A stretch of 64,000 bases of DNA from Branchiostoma floridae (GCF_000003815.2 NC_049981.1:11696964-11760963), one strand, 5' to 3'; positions 24,001 to 34,924 are shown, counted from the first letter of the stretch. Notes: generated by a model not told the origin, from the letters alone. Numbers and translations: made by a program.

Positions 24001-26804
24001 GTACCTTAGGTTCCCTCTCCTCATCTTGGACCCACTTGTGGCCTCTAGGAATCCTCTTGGCCGACCCAAAGTCGATCAGTTTCACCTGCACCCTGTCTGG
24101 AACAGTCTCACTGACTCTGCACAACATGGCATTGGCAGCTAGGGGACAAAAAAACAGAACACTGAACATTTGGACACATATTCAGCACCAAGGACAGACC
24201 ATACATGACAGTGTAACATATGGTGTTTGAAGTAGCTTGTGTTACACAATTCCTTGCAGTTAAGGGCTTATTGGGCCTCCTTTTACACCAGCAGACCATC
24301 CCTTAGTTCATTAGTGGACTGTCCCCTGACAATAAGATTGCCTACCCTTGACATCTCGGTGAACGATCCCCAGGTTGTGCAGATACACCAGCCCTTCTAA
24401 CAGCTGTATGGTGATGAACAGTGCTGTAGGCTCTGCTAATCCATTATTGTCGTTTATCACCCTCTCTACTACTTCATCTGTGGAATAAATCACAGAGAAA
24501 TGGTTAACTTTGAGGTAAACCAATCAAACACTATGATCTACATAAAGACAACTAAAATAAACTCTGACGAAATATAAAAATAATTAAAGCTCACTGAATA
24601 TTTTGCCACCACTACTGCTATATTCAGGAAAACTGAATTGCAACTTTGAAGATATTGCATTGGCCAAAAGTCTTTAACAAATCAAGGTGCTGTGTACGCA
24701 TTTATCCAAATAATTTTTTTGCCAATATAAACTGAAGAAGAACAAGAAATAGTCATGCCTTCAAGTACCAGAGTTTTTAAAAAAAGGATTGATGTGTTAA
24801 AAAATTCAATTTTTTCCAGAACTATCATAATGATAATCATAAATTCAAAGCTGGTGTGTTACACTGAAGCGAGGGAGGTACACCAGCTATACAAATACAG
24901 AAACAGACAGTGGTACAGAGGAGTACATGTCAGTGAAAGCAGACCTGAAGAATATTTCATCTCTGAAATTTGAAGACTTACCCCCCAGATACTCTGTGCA
25001 GATGTGCATGGTGTTGCTGTCCCTGACCACAGCCAGGAGTTTCACTACAGCAGAGTGGTCCAGCTGGGCCAGAATCTCCACCTCATCTGCCTCAAACTTA
25101 CTCAGGTCCACCTAACAACAACATACAGAATGTTCCACATCAATTCAGTGAAAACTATATTTTTGCCGGAAAAGAATATAAAATTATTGAGCAAGGTTAC
25201 AAGCAAATAGAAAGAAATGTAGGTTTTAAGAGACTCTGACTGTTTTAGATTTAATAGGCAATATAAAATAAAAACTGCAAATTGCATTATAGGTACATAT
25301 TATACAACAGTACTAGTAATGGAAACACAGGTGGTTTTGTGTCACTGTGAACAGCAAAAATTTTTAAAAACGATATGGGTGAGGCCTGACATTATTGTTA
25401 CAAACACAACAACTGCCTGTTAAGTACTGCTGACTCCAAAGTTATACAGTGTCCATAAACATGTTCTCTCACCTTCTTCACTGCAAAGTAGGGCTGAGGC
25501 TGTCCTAGATGTACTGTTCCAAACGTGCCCTGTCCAACGCGCCCTATGTCATCCCAGGTCCACGCAATGTTGTCCAGATAGAACCCGTCCCTTCCCTCCG
25601 GCACCCTGCCATCTTCTCTCAACTGTTCCCACATCTTACAGTAGTGTCTCACCTGGGATGGGCTGACAGTATGGATCTGTCTGTTTGGAGTCCTCTCTGA
25701 TGATAAACTATCATCATGTACATCTCTCACATTGCTAACATGCAGGGATGTCGGTCGTTCAATGCCACTTGCTTCTTCCTCTCTGTCCTCCACATATACT
25801 ACAGACCTGTCATCCAGTTCTCCTTCTGCATGCTCTGACAGCTGTGTGGCATTTTCCTTTGCCCTACGGAGACGGTCCATGTAAAGTCTTATCACTTCAC
25901 TGTATTGGCTGCAAGATTGTGCAGCGTTCTTGTGGGCCCTGTCCATTAGCTGCATGACCAGGTTTTCAGGGTCCAAGCCGGAGTGGTGTTCCCCTCTCAT
26001 TTGGCGCGCTGCGATCCTCTGTAGGGTTGTGGACACGTCCTGAAGGTTGCTGACCACAAGGGCGTGGTTTCTGTGATGTTGCTGTAACTCCCTCACTTTA
26101 TCTTCTGCTTCCTTTAGCAACATAAGGTCATCGTCCTCCTGGTCAACGACCTCTTCATCTTCTGCGTAGTCTTTTCCCAGCTTCCCTGATGGGCCCTCTG
26201 CTCCAAAAACTGCAGTGTCATCATCAACGTCTTTTACTTTCTGCAACCCTTTTTCATCGTCTTGGTCAGCTTCAACCTCAGTGGAGTCTAAGTCAGCAAC
26301 TTCTTGCTCCTCATAACTTTCACTTTGCTCAGATACATCCAAGTCGTCATCTAGGTTTGCAATGGCATTCAAGGATTCAGACATGTGGTCCTCTTCTCCT
26401 TCTACAGGTTCAGTGTCTTCTCCCTCCTCCATCTGTGGTCCATACATGGCTAAGTCATCCTTAACAAAGTCTTTGGCTGTTGCTAAGGCTGCACTGTTTT
26501 CTGTAGTGTCCAGCACAAGTACTGGGTACTTGACTATATCTCTACTTCCTTCCTTGGTCTCAGTGTTTTGCAGAGTCCTGGTATCCTTAGCTGTAGCTAA
26601 AGTCATTGTCTTGTCACTTTGGTCCATAGCTGAGACTGGGTATTCCTCTACACTGCAAATTTGTCCTGTTGTGTCCTTTTGTAGAGATGTACATGAAGTT
26701 GTGGCTATGTCTCCAGACATTTCTTTATTTTTGTCCATGTTTGTAGGCTGCAGTAGGCTGTCCCCGGCCCCGTCAGGAGGCTCTCTCTCCATCTCTGAGT
26801 CCAT
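18100..26804 (-). CDS. MAP3K8/MAP3K14-like serine/threonine kinase with C-terminal 24-residue repeats
   Basis: Nine coding exons on the minus strand: 26804-25473, 25111-24982, 24477-24346, 24138-24005, 21584-21429, 20835-20682, 20209-19934, 19523-19302 and 18926-18100. They give 1120 residues in one frame. The ATG at 26804 (MDSEMERE) is the first in the exon, whose acceptor lies at 26829-26828. Residues 1-415 are acidic with a probable coiled coil. The kinase domain follows: P-loop GQGTFG (424-429), Lys443 in FAVKK, an alpha-C Glu near 456, HRDVKAAN (527-534), DFG (554-556), and GTPTHMSPEM in place of APE. THMSPE and LHMLTGRHPW resemble NIK (MAP3K14), and FEADEVEI resembles TPL2 (MAP3K8). All catalytic residues are present, so an active kinase is likely. 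A Pro/Ser-rich linker and the repeats follow. Those two vertebrate relatives act in NF-kB and ERK signalling; the role here is inferred, and another STE-group MAP3K is the alternative. Confidence 0.88.
18238..18669 (-). repeat. Six in-frame 72-bp (24-residue) coding repeats
   Basis: Residues 932-1075 of the kinase consist of exactly six 24-residue units with consensus STPAKxxxTAMTQMLDT followed by a variable seven-residue end. A degenerate unit precedes them. Later units alternate between endings of DPSDIVH type and ASNxxQ type, suggesting growth by a 48-residue dimer. The repeats are Ser/Thr-rich, with a Thr-Pro in most units that could be phosphorylated. No known domain is recognised. Confidence 0.92.
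19520..19526 (-). other. Tandem NAGNAG splice acceptor
   Basis: On the minus strand the exon is preceded by CCCCAGCAG, so the acceptor may be used at either AG. The choice adds or drops one codon (exon start 19523 or 19520), and both keep frame. Such sites are often used alternatively. Confidence 0.55.
21010..21200. repeat. Dispersed repeat, copy 1 of 3
   Basis: Related to 33866-34250 and 49313-49515. Shared blocks include CTACAGGGG, TTTGGCAAAAAA, CAACTCCTCTG and CAAAACTCCCCTGGCAAATT. Non-coding; it lies in a kinase intron. Confidence 0.8.
22376..22405. repeat. Perfect 30-bp palindrome
   Basis: GTAACAAACGTTACC is followed directly by its exact reverse complement. The same 15-base half-site also occurs singly at 22031-22045 and 22213-22227. 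The palindrome lies just outside the inner inverted-repeat element. Confidence 0.95.
22419..23508. mobile_element. 1090-bp inverted-repeat element with subterminal repeats
   Basis: The left end TAACGGCACTGAACTTTAAT is the exact inverted partner of the right end (ATTAAAGTTCAGTGCCGTTA, ending at 23508). The shorter motif ACTTTAATCCAACA recurs internally near 22651 and, inverted, near 23466, as subterminal transposase-binding repeats often do. No clear target-site duplication is visible, and no transposase is recognised. Confidence 0.75.
23751..23776 (-). repeat. Solo end of the 29915-30126 MITE family
   Basis: The reverse complement reads TACTCTCCAATCAGAGGTTA, closely matching the ends of the element at 29915-30126. 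No partner end is seen nearby. Confidence 0.6.
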
Positions 26805-27219
26805 ACAGAATTTTAGCAAATGGAAATCTGTGGCAACAAGACATAGAAAGGTGAGATGGTTAGCTGTGAACCATTCCAACAGCTAAACTGTACAGTTGAT
26901 ATTTCATGTGCTATGGGGTTCCTTCTTTCATGTTCTAAAATGGAGTGTTACTAGTAATAATCTGAAATCTGAATGTAAATAGCAAATTAGTAGCCAGAAC
27001 TTCAATGCAGGTAACATGAGACATGCTAGTTATATAGGTACATGTACTTTTAAAAAAAGATAATATATATTATAATAGAACTGCCTGCATGGAACCAATT
27101 GGTTTAAACAACCAGAGGACAATTACACCTATTCTGTTTAGAAACAAGTGGTCCATACTTTTCTGTGTTCAAGATGTTATCAAGATGTATTGCTATCCTA
27201 TAAAGACCCCTTACAAAAT

Positions 27220-27400
27220 AACAGACAAGTGGTTAAAGCAGACACAGGCTTGAGAAGTCACAGGTTCAATTCCTGACAATCCTAGCAAGACAAGTACATC
27301 CTTAAGAAATGCACTTAAGACTTTTCTCACTCCATTCATGTGTAAAAATGGAAAAGATTATAATTAGGACAGATCCTTTGTTGAGTTAGCCACTAAGATT
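27220..27400 (+). repeat. tRNA-derived SINE
   Basis: An A-box-like AGTGGTTAAAGCAG and a B-box GGTTCAATTCC are followed by a tail (GCACTTAAGACTTTTCTCAC) that is shared, with changes, by the inverted copies near 34400-34590 and 60440-60565. Confidence 0.65.
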
Positions 27401-27744
27401 ACTAACTCAGTAACTGCAAAACCACTTGAACAGACATAAAAAGTGGACACACGAATAACATGTAGTAATTGACAAACCTCCCTAGATGTTTGAACTGCCA
27501 CAGAGTCATAACAAGTACACAAGCAGCGCCTATTTTGGTAAGTACGTGTCCTTCTACTAGGTAAACAAATTACTTCCTCATATGAATTCTACCAAGTTTC
27601 ACTTTCTACTTCAAAGCTTTCTACTCAGACAAACTTAGTCTGGATTATTCACCTGTAACATACCTGTACAACGCCTGGGGCAATCCTTTCACTTTCTATA
27701 ATCTATCTTTCCCTTCAGAAAAATGTTTTTTTTCTTCATAAAAC

Positions 27745-27850
27745 TAACGTTTCTGTCCTTCCTTGGTAAACTTGACGAGGAACAAGATGGCGGTGTGAAA
27801 TCCCCTAGAAAACACGTCAGTCACATGACCATGACGTTTGCACAATGTTT
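27745..27850 (-). promoter_or_regulatory. Probable promoter and non-coding first exon of the kinase gene
   Basis: A YY1-type AAGATGGCGG (27784-27793, written on plus), two CRE-like TGACG half-sites and GTCACATGAC are packed into about 60 bases. On the minus strand a plausible donor (GAAAC/GTTAGT) follows at 27749/27748. It would splice to the acceptor at 26829-26828 ahead of the start codon. This first exon is inferred, not proven. Confidence 0.4.
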
Positions 27851-28251
27851 GGTACACCTTCTGTTGTCACCTGAGAGGTCAAAGGGCAACTAATAGGATT
27901 GGAGATCTTTCAAATTGGGTCACCTGTTGTTTACACCAGTCACACGATGCGCTGAGCTCACTCCAATCACTCAAAGGAAAGATAATGGCAGATAATGGCA
28001 CTTTGGCAAATTTCTACTGGAGGATGATTTAGTTACATTGTCAAATCATATGGTTATGACGACACTGGTCAGCTCTAAACTATGTACATTGAAACTGCAA
28101 GCATTAGATGTGACAAGTCTATTCAACAAAAAAGCAGCAGCATCTGCTGCAGTATGTCAAACAATTATTAAGGATTAACGCTAAGTTAGAATTTGGAAAA
28201 TCTCCTTAAATTTAAGGCTAAAATCACACCTCTTTGAGGGTTGGGGTTTTG

Positions 28252-28310
28252 TGCGCGTTAAAATTTGCGCGTTAAAACTTGCGCGTTAAAAACCTGCGCG
28301 TTAAAATATG
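28252..28310. repeat. Short tandem repeat of GCGCGTTAAAA
   Basis: Four copies of TGCGCGTTAAAA with 3-4 base spacers. It is immediately followed by ATATGCAAATTAGC, a block that recurs at about 28648 together with TATTCCCT, so the array belongs to a slightly longer duplicated segment. Confidence 0.8.
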
Positions 28311-28329
28311 CAAATTAGCTGATTCCCTG

Positions 28330-29900
28330 GGGATTTGAAAACTTTTTTGCAGTTTTAAACTTAAAAGCTTGAAGAAGATAACACAAAATGAAATTAAGTA
28401 TCATATTGTTGCATTCTAGAGTACAAATATCCCTTTCCAGGACTTTTAAAGTGATTTTTAAACATTCAATTTCAACGCGCAACAAGGGTTGATATTTGCA
28501 TGTGAAACAATCGGCTTGAGAAAAGATGAAATGAACCTTGTAGAATGGAAAAAGCCTCAAGCAGTTATATCTTATGATATAAAGCCTCATACTAGTAATT
28601 TTTCCATGTATTTGTGTCTAATTCAAGTGATTTTGAAATCTTCTGGATATGCAAATTAGCCTATTCCCTAGGGACCTAAAAATTAGGGGCTTTTCAAACC
28701 AAAAATTCAGGTAACAGAATCTGATGTAAAATCATATAATGGGGTTAACATTAAAATGTTAAATGTTAACATTACAATTCACGTTCAAAACTTCAAAATT
28801 ATTTTCTGAATTCTCATTCATTCTCTTTACAGTTTCATTATGCCCTTGTATGAACTCAGAGTTATCACAGACGTCAAACCTTTAGAATTTAACCTTTTTT
28901 AAAAATCATTTGTTGCACGTAAAAGAATCCAACACAACTAACGAGGAGACAAATGATGACTTTAATTTAAAATCCGCGACTAAAAGTTACTACAACTTCA
29001 AGCCGTATTGCACTAACAGCTATCGAAATTTATTATAGGCAACATTGGCAAACGCTTTGGTTTCGATGGAAGAGCGAGAATCAAAGAAATATTCGAGAAA
29101 CAAAGAAAGCGAAAAACAAAGAAAGGCAAATAAAAGAAATAAATATCATAGAATAAATCCAATGCTCGTTTTGTGTTCTTAAGCTATTGGTGGAATCGTC
29201 AAAACAGACATGAAAGATACAGAAAGTCCACGACTACGAGCAAAGGAAGTCTTAGTGCTCACCTCAGTCTTGAGGCCGGGTACGTGTGTGATCAAAATCA
29301 GACCTTTCCTTCCTGTTTCGAAGGGTTAGGGGGTAAAGGTCACTATCTAAGGGGTCATTGTCTATCCACTTTGTAATACTGTGCATGAAATATAACTTTT
29401 TACTGGGGGAAAACGTTCATACGTGTAACGTTACCGTTACATGCAAACAATGATGCAAACTAAGACAATTGCAGTCGTGTTCATTTTATGCTGAAATTTG
29501 CGCTTTCCTGGAAGCACTTTAGGCGCGTACCATACATTTTTATTTTAAAGATTGCAATTGAATCTTGATTTGCAAACTCATAGCATAATTGCAATAATCA
29601 CGGAACAATGAGTCCAATCTATATAGATTCAATTCACGTTTCCATACACACGTTTCTGAGGAGTTTGCATTGACGAAACGGCCAGGCTAGTAATAAAATA
29701 GTCCCAAGTTTTTAATGATGAGCGTCTACATAATGATGATCTGAGCGACACAAAATCGAACAGAAAGCTCAGTAAATCTGTTTGAGCATTTAGTTATCCA
29801 TTCGCCCTTCTCTTGATGTCTAAAAATTAAACATTAAGATTCGACCTTTTGACATACTCGTAAAGCATTACATTTTGTCGTTTTCTGAGAGTTGCAACAA
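28330..29900. other. Non-coding spacer between the kinase and HDDC3 genes
   Basis: AT-rich, with no conserved reading frame. Apart from the second ATATGCAAATTAGC block near 28648, nothing is recognised. Confidence 0.4.
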
Positions 29901-29914
29901 CGGTGGATGTCAAT

Positions 29915-30126
29915 TACTCTCCAAGTAGAGGTTAGGCTCCGGCTGTTTTTTTAACGTTTTTTTGGTCGTCTTTATCGGGCTTTCTATTTTGTCATTTTTC
30001 TTGAAGTATGCCAGCCAAAAATAGGTTTTGACACAGCAAGATATAAAAGAAAAATAGAAAGCCCGATAAAAACGACTAAAAAAACGTTAAAAAAACAGCC
30101 AGAGCCTAACCTCTGCTTGGAGAGTA
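29915..30126. mobile_element. Palindromic MITE with perfect 9-bp target duplication
   Basis: 212 bp whose two halves are near-perfect reverse complements. The ends are TACTCTCCAAGYAGAGGTTA. The 9-bp GATGTCAAT is duplicated on both sides (29906-29914 and 30127-30135). A 9-bp duplication suggests Mutator-like transposition. Non-coding. Confidence 0.95.
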
Positions 30127-30984
30127 GATGTCAATATAACCGCATCCTTCTAATAGTAAAATCAAGGAAGCTCCATGAACCTGACTTCTAGAGCTATAAG
30201 CAATATTTTTTAGAAAGATTTTCTTGCAATGAAGCTGATATAACGTTAGAGTGTTTTTGCTCACATGTAATATGTGATTTGTTTTGTACCTCTTATCAAA
30301 TGAAATACCTCTTCATCTTTTTAAACAATCAACAAATGTAAATTTTTCTCAATGTGAACTGTGGTTCGTCGTAGTCTCATCTGTAATATCTCTATGTACA
30401 GCTTTGTACCAGCGAGCGCACCTGCAAGACTTTTTCCGTGATTACCGGCCGCTGAAAAGCCGGCCCTCTCGAATTCAACGTTAGGCATCGTCCGGGCAAA
30501 TCACCTTTCGTGAATGGAAAATAAAAGGCATGGTCCCTAATACGAATTTCAAAAGCTTTTCTATGGAATCACTACCTCACAAACAAAAGAAAAAGAAGAA
30601 AAAAGTGCCACTCCAACTATCCAAATGGTGGATATATATACTGGTTCTCAAAATTCAAAAAAGTTGAATAAAAGTAATAACGCTAACGCTAACGTTGATT
30701 AACTTAACGTTACACATCATAAAATAAATCCAGGACGCATTTTCTGTTCTTCAAACGGAACACTACTGGTACTAGAGAGTGCCATTGTTACCTAAATTCT
30801 TTTGCATTTCTTGATCAATCTGAAAAGAATTTTTCTTTTCCGCTTCAACTTTGTAAAGGAGGAGACGCTCCAATATCAAGCCCTCCCATCTTTCTATTGA
30901 CAGTTGCCTTGTAACTTGCATGGCAGAAACTTGATTGAAAACGGTTTAAAACAAAGGAATGATATAGTTTGGTGTAACGAAGAC

Positions 30985-31132
30985 TACATATCATTCAACT
31001 TTTGATTAGCATTGGATGGATCATACTTCTGATGTTACTGATACATTCGCTAGATGTCGCTTATGGACGATCGTTTTGCTTTCACAACAATTTTACGACA
31101 GCCGTAAACTAGTACGATCAGCGATCGAGAAA
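30985..31132 (+). promoter_or_regulatory. Probable promoter/5' UTR of HDDC3
   Basis: The start codon itself lies in AAAATGGCGGC (31131-31140 region), a YY1-type element that in animal promoters often marks the transcription start and start codon together. CGATCG and TACGATCAGCGATCG lie just upstream. No TATA box is evident. Confidence 0.45.
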
Positions 31133-33448
31133 ATGGCGGCTGACGCGGGAAACTTGGTGACGGAACAGCTGATTGAATGCATGAACTTCGCTGCTGTTAA
31201 ACACAGAAATCAGCGTAGAAAGGATCCTGACAAGACTCCGTACATCAACCATCCTCTAGGTAACGTCTAACTGCAGCAGAGAACCATTTGTGATGAGACG
31301 TTCCGGAGTTTTGTTCCGACTAAACTTTCAGTTTCACTCGTTTGTAACTTGACGTTATGGTTCTTTACTATGATGTGTTTTTGTATATCTGCAGGTGTTG
31401 CCTACATTCTTATGAAGGAAGGAGGAATTACAGATGTCCAGGTGCTACAGGTGAGTCTAGTCCAGCAGGTGCAGAAAATGTTAACAGGTGTCAAATTCTA
31501 TAATTCACAAAGCCAAGTATCAATCGGATGCATATGTCCATTCCCTACTACAGAATAAAAAGGCAGCATATTTCTACATTTCATATTTCAAACAATACAA
31601 TAATTGTAGCAATAGATAAATACTTTTGCAAATTTAACGTTAACGTTATATTATAAGGTCTATCACTAATCTCATCACATGTCAATGGTGAAGGCCCCTG
31701 ACTTGTAAACAGTTCAGTTTGTTTGTCTCATTGACCTTTAACTTTGACCTACTCATGTGCTGTTTGAACTGGTAAAGGGGATTTTTTTAACACCCACCTT
31801 CTTTTTTTAACTCTCTCTTAGGCCATGTTGATTTGATTATATGGATGACATCCTCCGGGAACTCCAAAACTGATGCAAGCGAGCGAATAAAAAAAAAGTT
31901 TGGCCAAAAAAAAAAGTTGCCTTCAGTATGAAATGAAAGTGGCCAGGAAGGTTGAACATTAGCCGCAGAGACGACTNNNNNNNNNNNNNNNNNNNNNNNN
32001 NNNNNNNNNNNNNNNNNNNNNNNNNNNNNNNNNNNNNNNNNNNNNNNNNNNNNNNNNNNNNNNNNNNNNNNNNNNNACCAGACGACTGTTGGTCTATTAT
32101 CGCTTATACTGTTGGCCGGGAGCGTTAGTAGTATAAGCGATAATAGGGCAACAGTCAGTCTCTGCGGCTAGTTGAACATAGGACTAAACACACATACATG
32201 TAGTATGGTATACCAACAGTTAGGTGTAGGGACCAGTACATAATACGGGTGCAAAACATTTTTTTCTTCTTGAACCAAACCGAAAAAAATAGACCTGAAA
32301 AAAACAACATAGGAACAGGTTTAGCCAATTACAAAATGGACACACTATGTCGGCAGCCATTTGGGGTCTAACCGGGGGGCCAAGAAGACAACAAGAGCGT
32401 CAAGTAGAGTTTATAGTCAATTGCACCAAGTTTCTACAGTCAAAGGTACAGAGACAGTTAGCCTTTATTACATGGAGATGGGATTTTAAAATGCAGTGGG
32501 AGTCCAATAATCCACCAAACAGATTCCTTTGTAGCAAAATTGACCAATTTATTTTACCATTGTTTTGAGTATTGCCAGTTCTCAAGTTTCCACAGACAAT
32601 CAGGTCCAGGTTCATGTCCGGACCTGGAAATGATCCTCTGAACCTGAATTTTCTGTACTGGTACCTCCCCCAACCAACAATAGATTTTGTTCTTTCTGTC
32701 CTTTCACATCTTATTCTTTGACTTTAGATTCATTTTGGCATTCTATGGCATTAGTTATCTGTTTTCTGATACTTTTTTTCAATCTACGGAATGTCTGTGC
32801 TCATTTTACAGCTGCTTTGCACAATTTATTGTGGTCGAAAACTTTTTTTTTTGGAAATGGCCGAAAATTGGTGCGAGCGCGGATGTCATCCATATAATCA
32901 AGTCAACGTGGCCTTAGGTTATATAGACCTCCTTGTCCTGTCCATCTAAATTCTAAGGTATCAGAGGTACAATACTGTGTAAAATCTTGATGTGGACAGC
33001 TTTCAGTTTCATGATGTACATTCATGGTTCCATAGATAAGATGACTGAACTTGATGTGTCGCCCCTCTAGGGTGCCTTGTTACACGACACAGTGGAAGAC
33101 ACGGAGACCACCTTCGAGGAGATCGAGGAACTCTTCGGCTCGGAGGTTCGCGGCATCGTTGCCGAAGTCACGGACGACAAGACGCTCCCCAAGATGGAGC
33201 GCAAACGTCTCCAGGTCGTCAACGCCCCCAAGAAGAGCCACAAGGCCAAGTTGGTCAAGCTGGCGGACAAGCTGTACAACCTCCGGGATCTGGAGCGAGC
33301 CACTCCGGAGGGCTGGACCACGGAGCGCGTGATGGAGTATTTCCGCTGGGCAGCACAGGTCGTGGAGGGGTTGAGGGGAACCAATCAGATGCTAGAAAAC
33401 AAGCTGGATGAACTGTTTAAGGCCAGAGGAATCTTGCCTGAAACATGA
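31133..33448 (+). CDS. HDDC3: HDDC3/MESH1 guanosine-3',5'-bis(diphosphate) 3'-pyrophosphohydrolase
   Basis: Three exons: 31133-31259, 31395-31450 and 33071-33448. They give 186 residues (human 179), complete. The ATG at 31133 is chosen because [13 protein letters not shown] aligns with the start of the human enzyme; the frame is open further upstream, but that stretch has no family match. MESH1 metal and catalytic residues are all present: His40, His66-Asp67 (LLHDTVED), Glu70, Asp71, Asp127 and Asn131 (ADKLYNL). The family is the animal counterpart of SpoT; it hydrolyses ppGpp in vitro and NADPH in animal cells. It is a soluble Mn-dependent enzyme. Intron 2 (1.6 kb) carries nested transposons and a gap, but both splice sites are intact. 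An AATAAA at 33779-33784 lies 330 bases after the stop. Confidence 0.97.
31960..32170. mobile_element. Nested palindromic MITE with 9-bp target duplication, interrupted by a gap
   Basis: Ends TAGCCGCAGAG...CTCTGCGGCTA, flanked by GTTGAACAT on both sides (31951-31959 and 32171-32179). The right half is itself a hairpin around AGTATAAGCGATAATA. The 100-base N run (31977-32076) falls inside it. Confidence 0.9.
31977..32076. other. Assembly gap (100 N)
   Basis: Exactly 100 N, a placeholder of unknown true length, inside the nested palindromic MITE. Confidence 0.99.
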
Positions 33449-33865
33449 TAATTATGATGTTTACATTCCAATTATGAAAGAATGTTTTTGTCATGGTCTC
33501 AGAGTGCTATGAATATACATTTGTATATTTTATACCTAGACTTGTCCGATGAGGAAACTTTTTTTTTACTCTCAGCAGTCTGTTAGTGACAGTGTTCTAT
33601 ATTAACAACTTTGGAAATGATGTAAATTTAGGTGACTACCTGTGATTTTGTAGGGTAGATAGCAGGTTCTTGTGATAAACTCTCTGGTGATTCAAATAGA
33701 AATTTAATGCAGATGAATATTGAAAAAAGCTGATGTCTGAAAACCAAAGTCAAACTTTTCTTGTGTATTTAGTACAGGAATAAAAAAATGATCAATTGTC
33801 ATACCATGGTCTGTATGTTTGTTACCCAGTAAACCATGTCATTATCAGGTGTAACACACTGACCT

Positions 33866-34250
33866 CCTACAGGGGTACAGGGATCTAGAATTTGGCAAAA
33901 AATCAGGAAATTGGCCCAGGGAGTCAGTCTATGTTAAGGTTAATTTTCCCCCTCCGACTGCACGGCCAATCAGCTCCTCTGGTAGCAAAACTCCCCTGGC
34001 AAATTACTGTAAATGCAGAAATGTTCACGGTGGTTTCATGTTCACAGTTTTCGCGGTGACCACAACACCGTGAACTTAAAACAACCACGAACATTTTTCT
34101 ATTATAGTATGACACTGCAGTCTATGGCGCTACCGCGAAATTAAAACCACCACGAAAACTCCATTTTCCGCTACCGTGAAATTAAATCCCTGCAAACTTT
34201 ACAGTATTCTCCCTATAACACCCAGTGTAGTCAGTCTGGTAGAGACTAGT
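33866..34250. repeat. Dispersed repeat, copy 2 of 3, split by a MITE
   Basis: Matches the copies at 21010-21200 and 49313-49515. It is interrupted at 34005-34206 by a TA-flanked element; removing the insert and one TA restores CAAATTATTCTCC as in copy 1. Confidence 0.85.
34007..34204. mobile_element. TA-flanked MITE (CTGTAAATGC ends)
   Basis: 198 bp with ends CTGTAAATGC and its partner CTTTACAG, TA on both sides (34005-34006 and 34205-34206), rich in inverted GTTCACGGTG/CACCGTGAAC motifs. The empty site is visible in the two uninterrupted repeat copies. Likely relatives lie at 50891-51017 and from 59790. Confidence 0.88.
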
Positions 34251-34359
34251 AACACAATTGTAGGTATGTACTGAAGACTACAAGCTGTATGCATATCTGG
34301 ACAGATTTAATTGATCTGCTCACACTGGGATGAACCCCTACTTTTTCGATAATTTGGTG

Positions 34360-34590
34360 GGATCTTCTATATGCTCAAGGTGTGACTCTCCTTTATAATG
34401 GGACCTCCATATAATGTCCTATCCAAGGGATGCCCTTTAACCAGAACTAGATAATCACTGTCACACGAGTGAAGTGAGGAAATTCCTGTAACGTGCCCTT
34501 TCCAGACGAGATAACTTCAGAGCATTTCTGGGGACTCGAACTCAGGACCTCTGGGATTTGAGCCAAACACCCTAATGTTAGACTACATGC
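34360..34590 (-). repeat. tRNA-derived SINE, inverted
   Basis: Read on the minus strand it has the B-box GAGTTCGAGTCCCC, then GGAAAGGGCACG and TTTCCTCACTTCACTCGTGT, the same tail as the SINE at 60440-60565. Confidence 0.7.
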
Positions 34591-34924
34591 CACCAAATAT
34601 GTTCAGTTTTATATTATAACATTTGCAACAAGATTTGAGCATATTCTGCTATTAAGCCTGTCACCCATTTACACACTACTTGAGCAGATTGCAGTTTCAC
34701 AATCATAATGTCCTCTTGAATTAATATGTCCTCATTTTGTGTTTGCAGAAAATTTCTGTAGCAAGTTAAAGATCCCATCACAGTTATCGATAAGAGTAGG
34801 GGTGTTTGCTTATTACAGACACAAACCAATCTATTTCATTCAGTCATCTCAGAATGGGAGATAAAATTGATGTCATCCAGAATACAAAACTTCATTGAAC
34901 CCTGACCCAAATTGTGGTAAACCT

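Larger units (their letters stand above)
31821..32913. mobile_element. TIR element in HDDC3 intron 2, TTA-flanked
   Basis: The left end GGCCATGTTGATTTGATTAT and the right end (reverse complement of GGCCACGTTGACTTGATTAT) are inverted partners continuing through ATGGATGACATCC. TTA flanks both ends (31818-31820, 32914-32916), as for PIF/Harbinger-type elements. No transposase is recognised. A second element is nested inside at 31960-32170. Confidence 0.8.

Noticed and set aside
26362-26886. Open frame of 174 codons on the plus strand
   Set aside because: It is antisense to the first coding exon of the kinase, has low-complexity composition and no domain or splice support.
33067-33384. Minus-strand frame of 105 codons over HDDC3 exon 3
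   Set aside because: Shadow of the true coding strand, which matches HDDC3 residue by residue.
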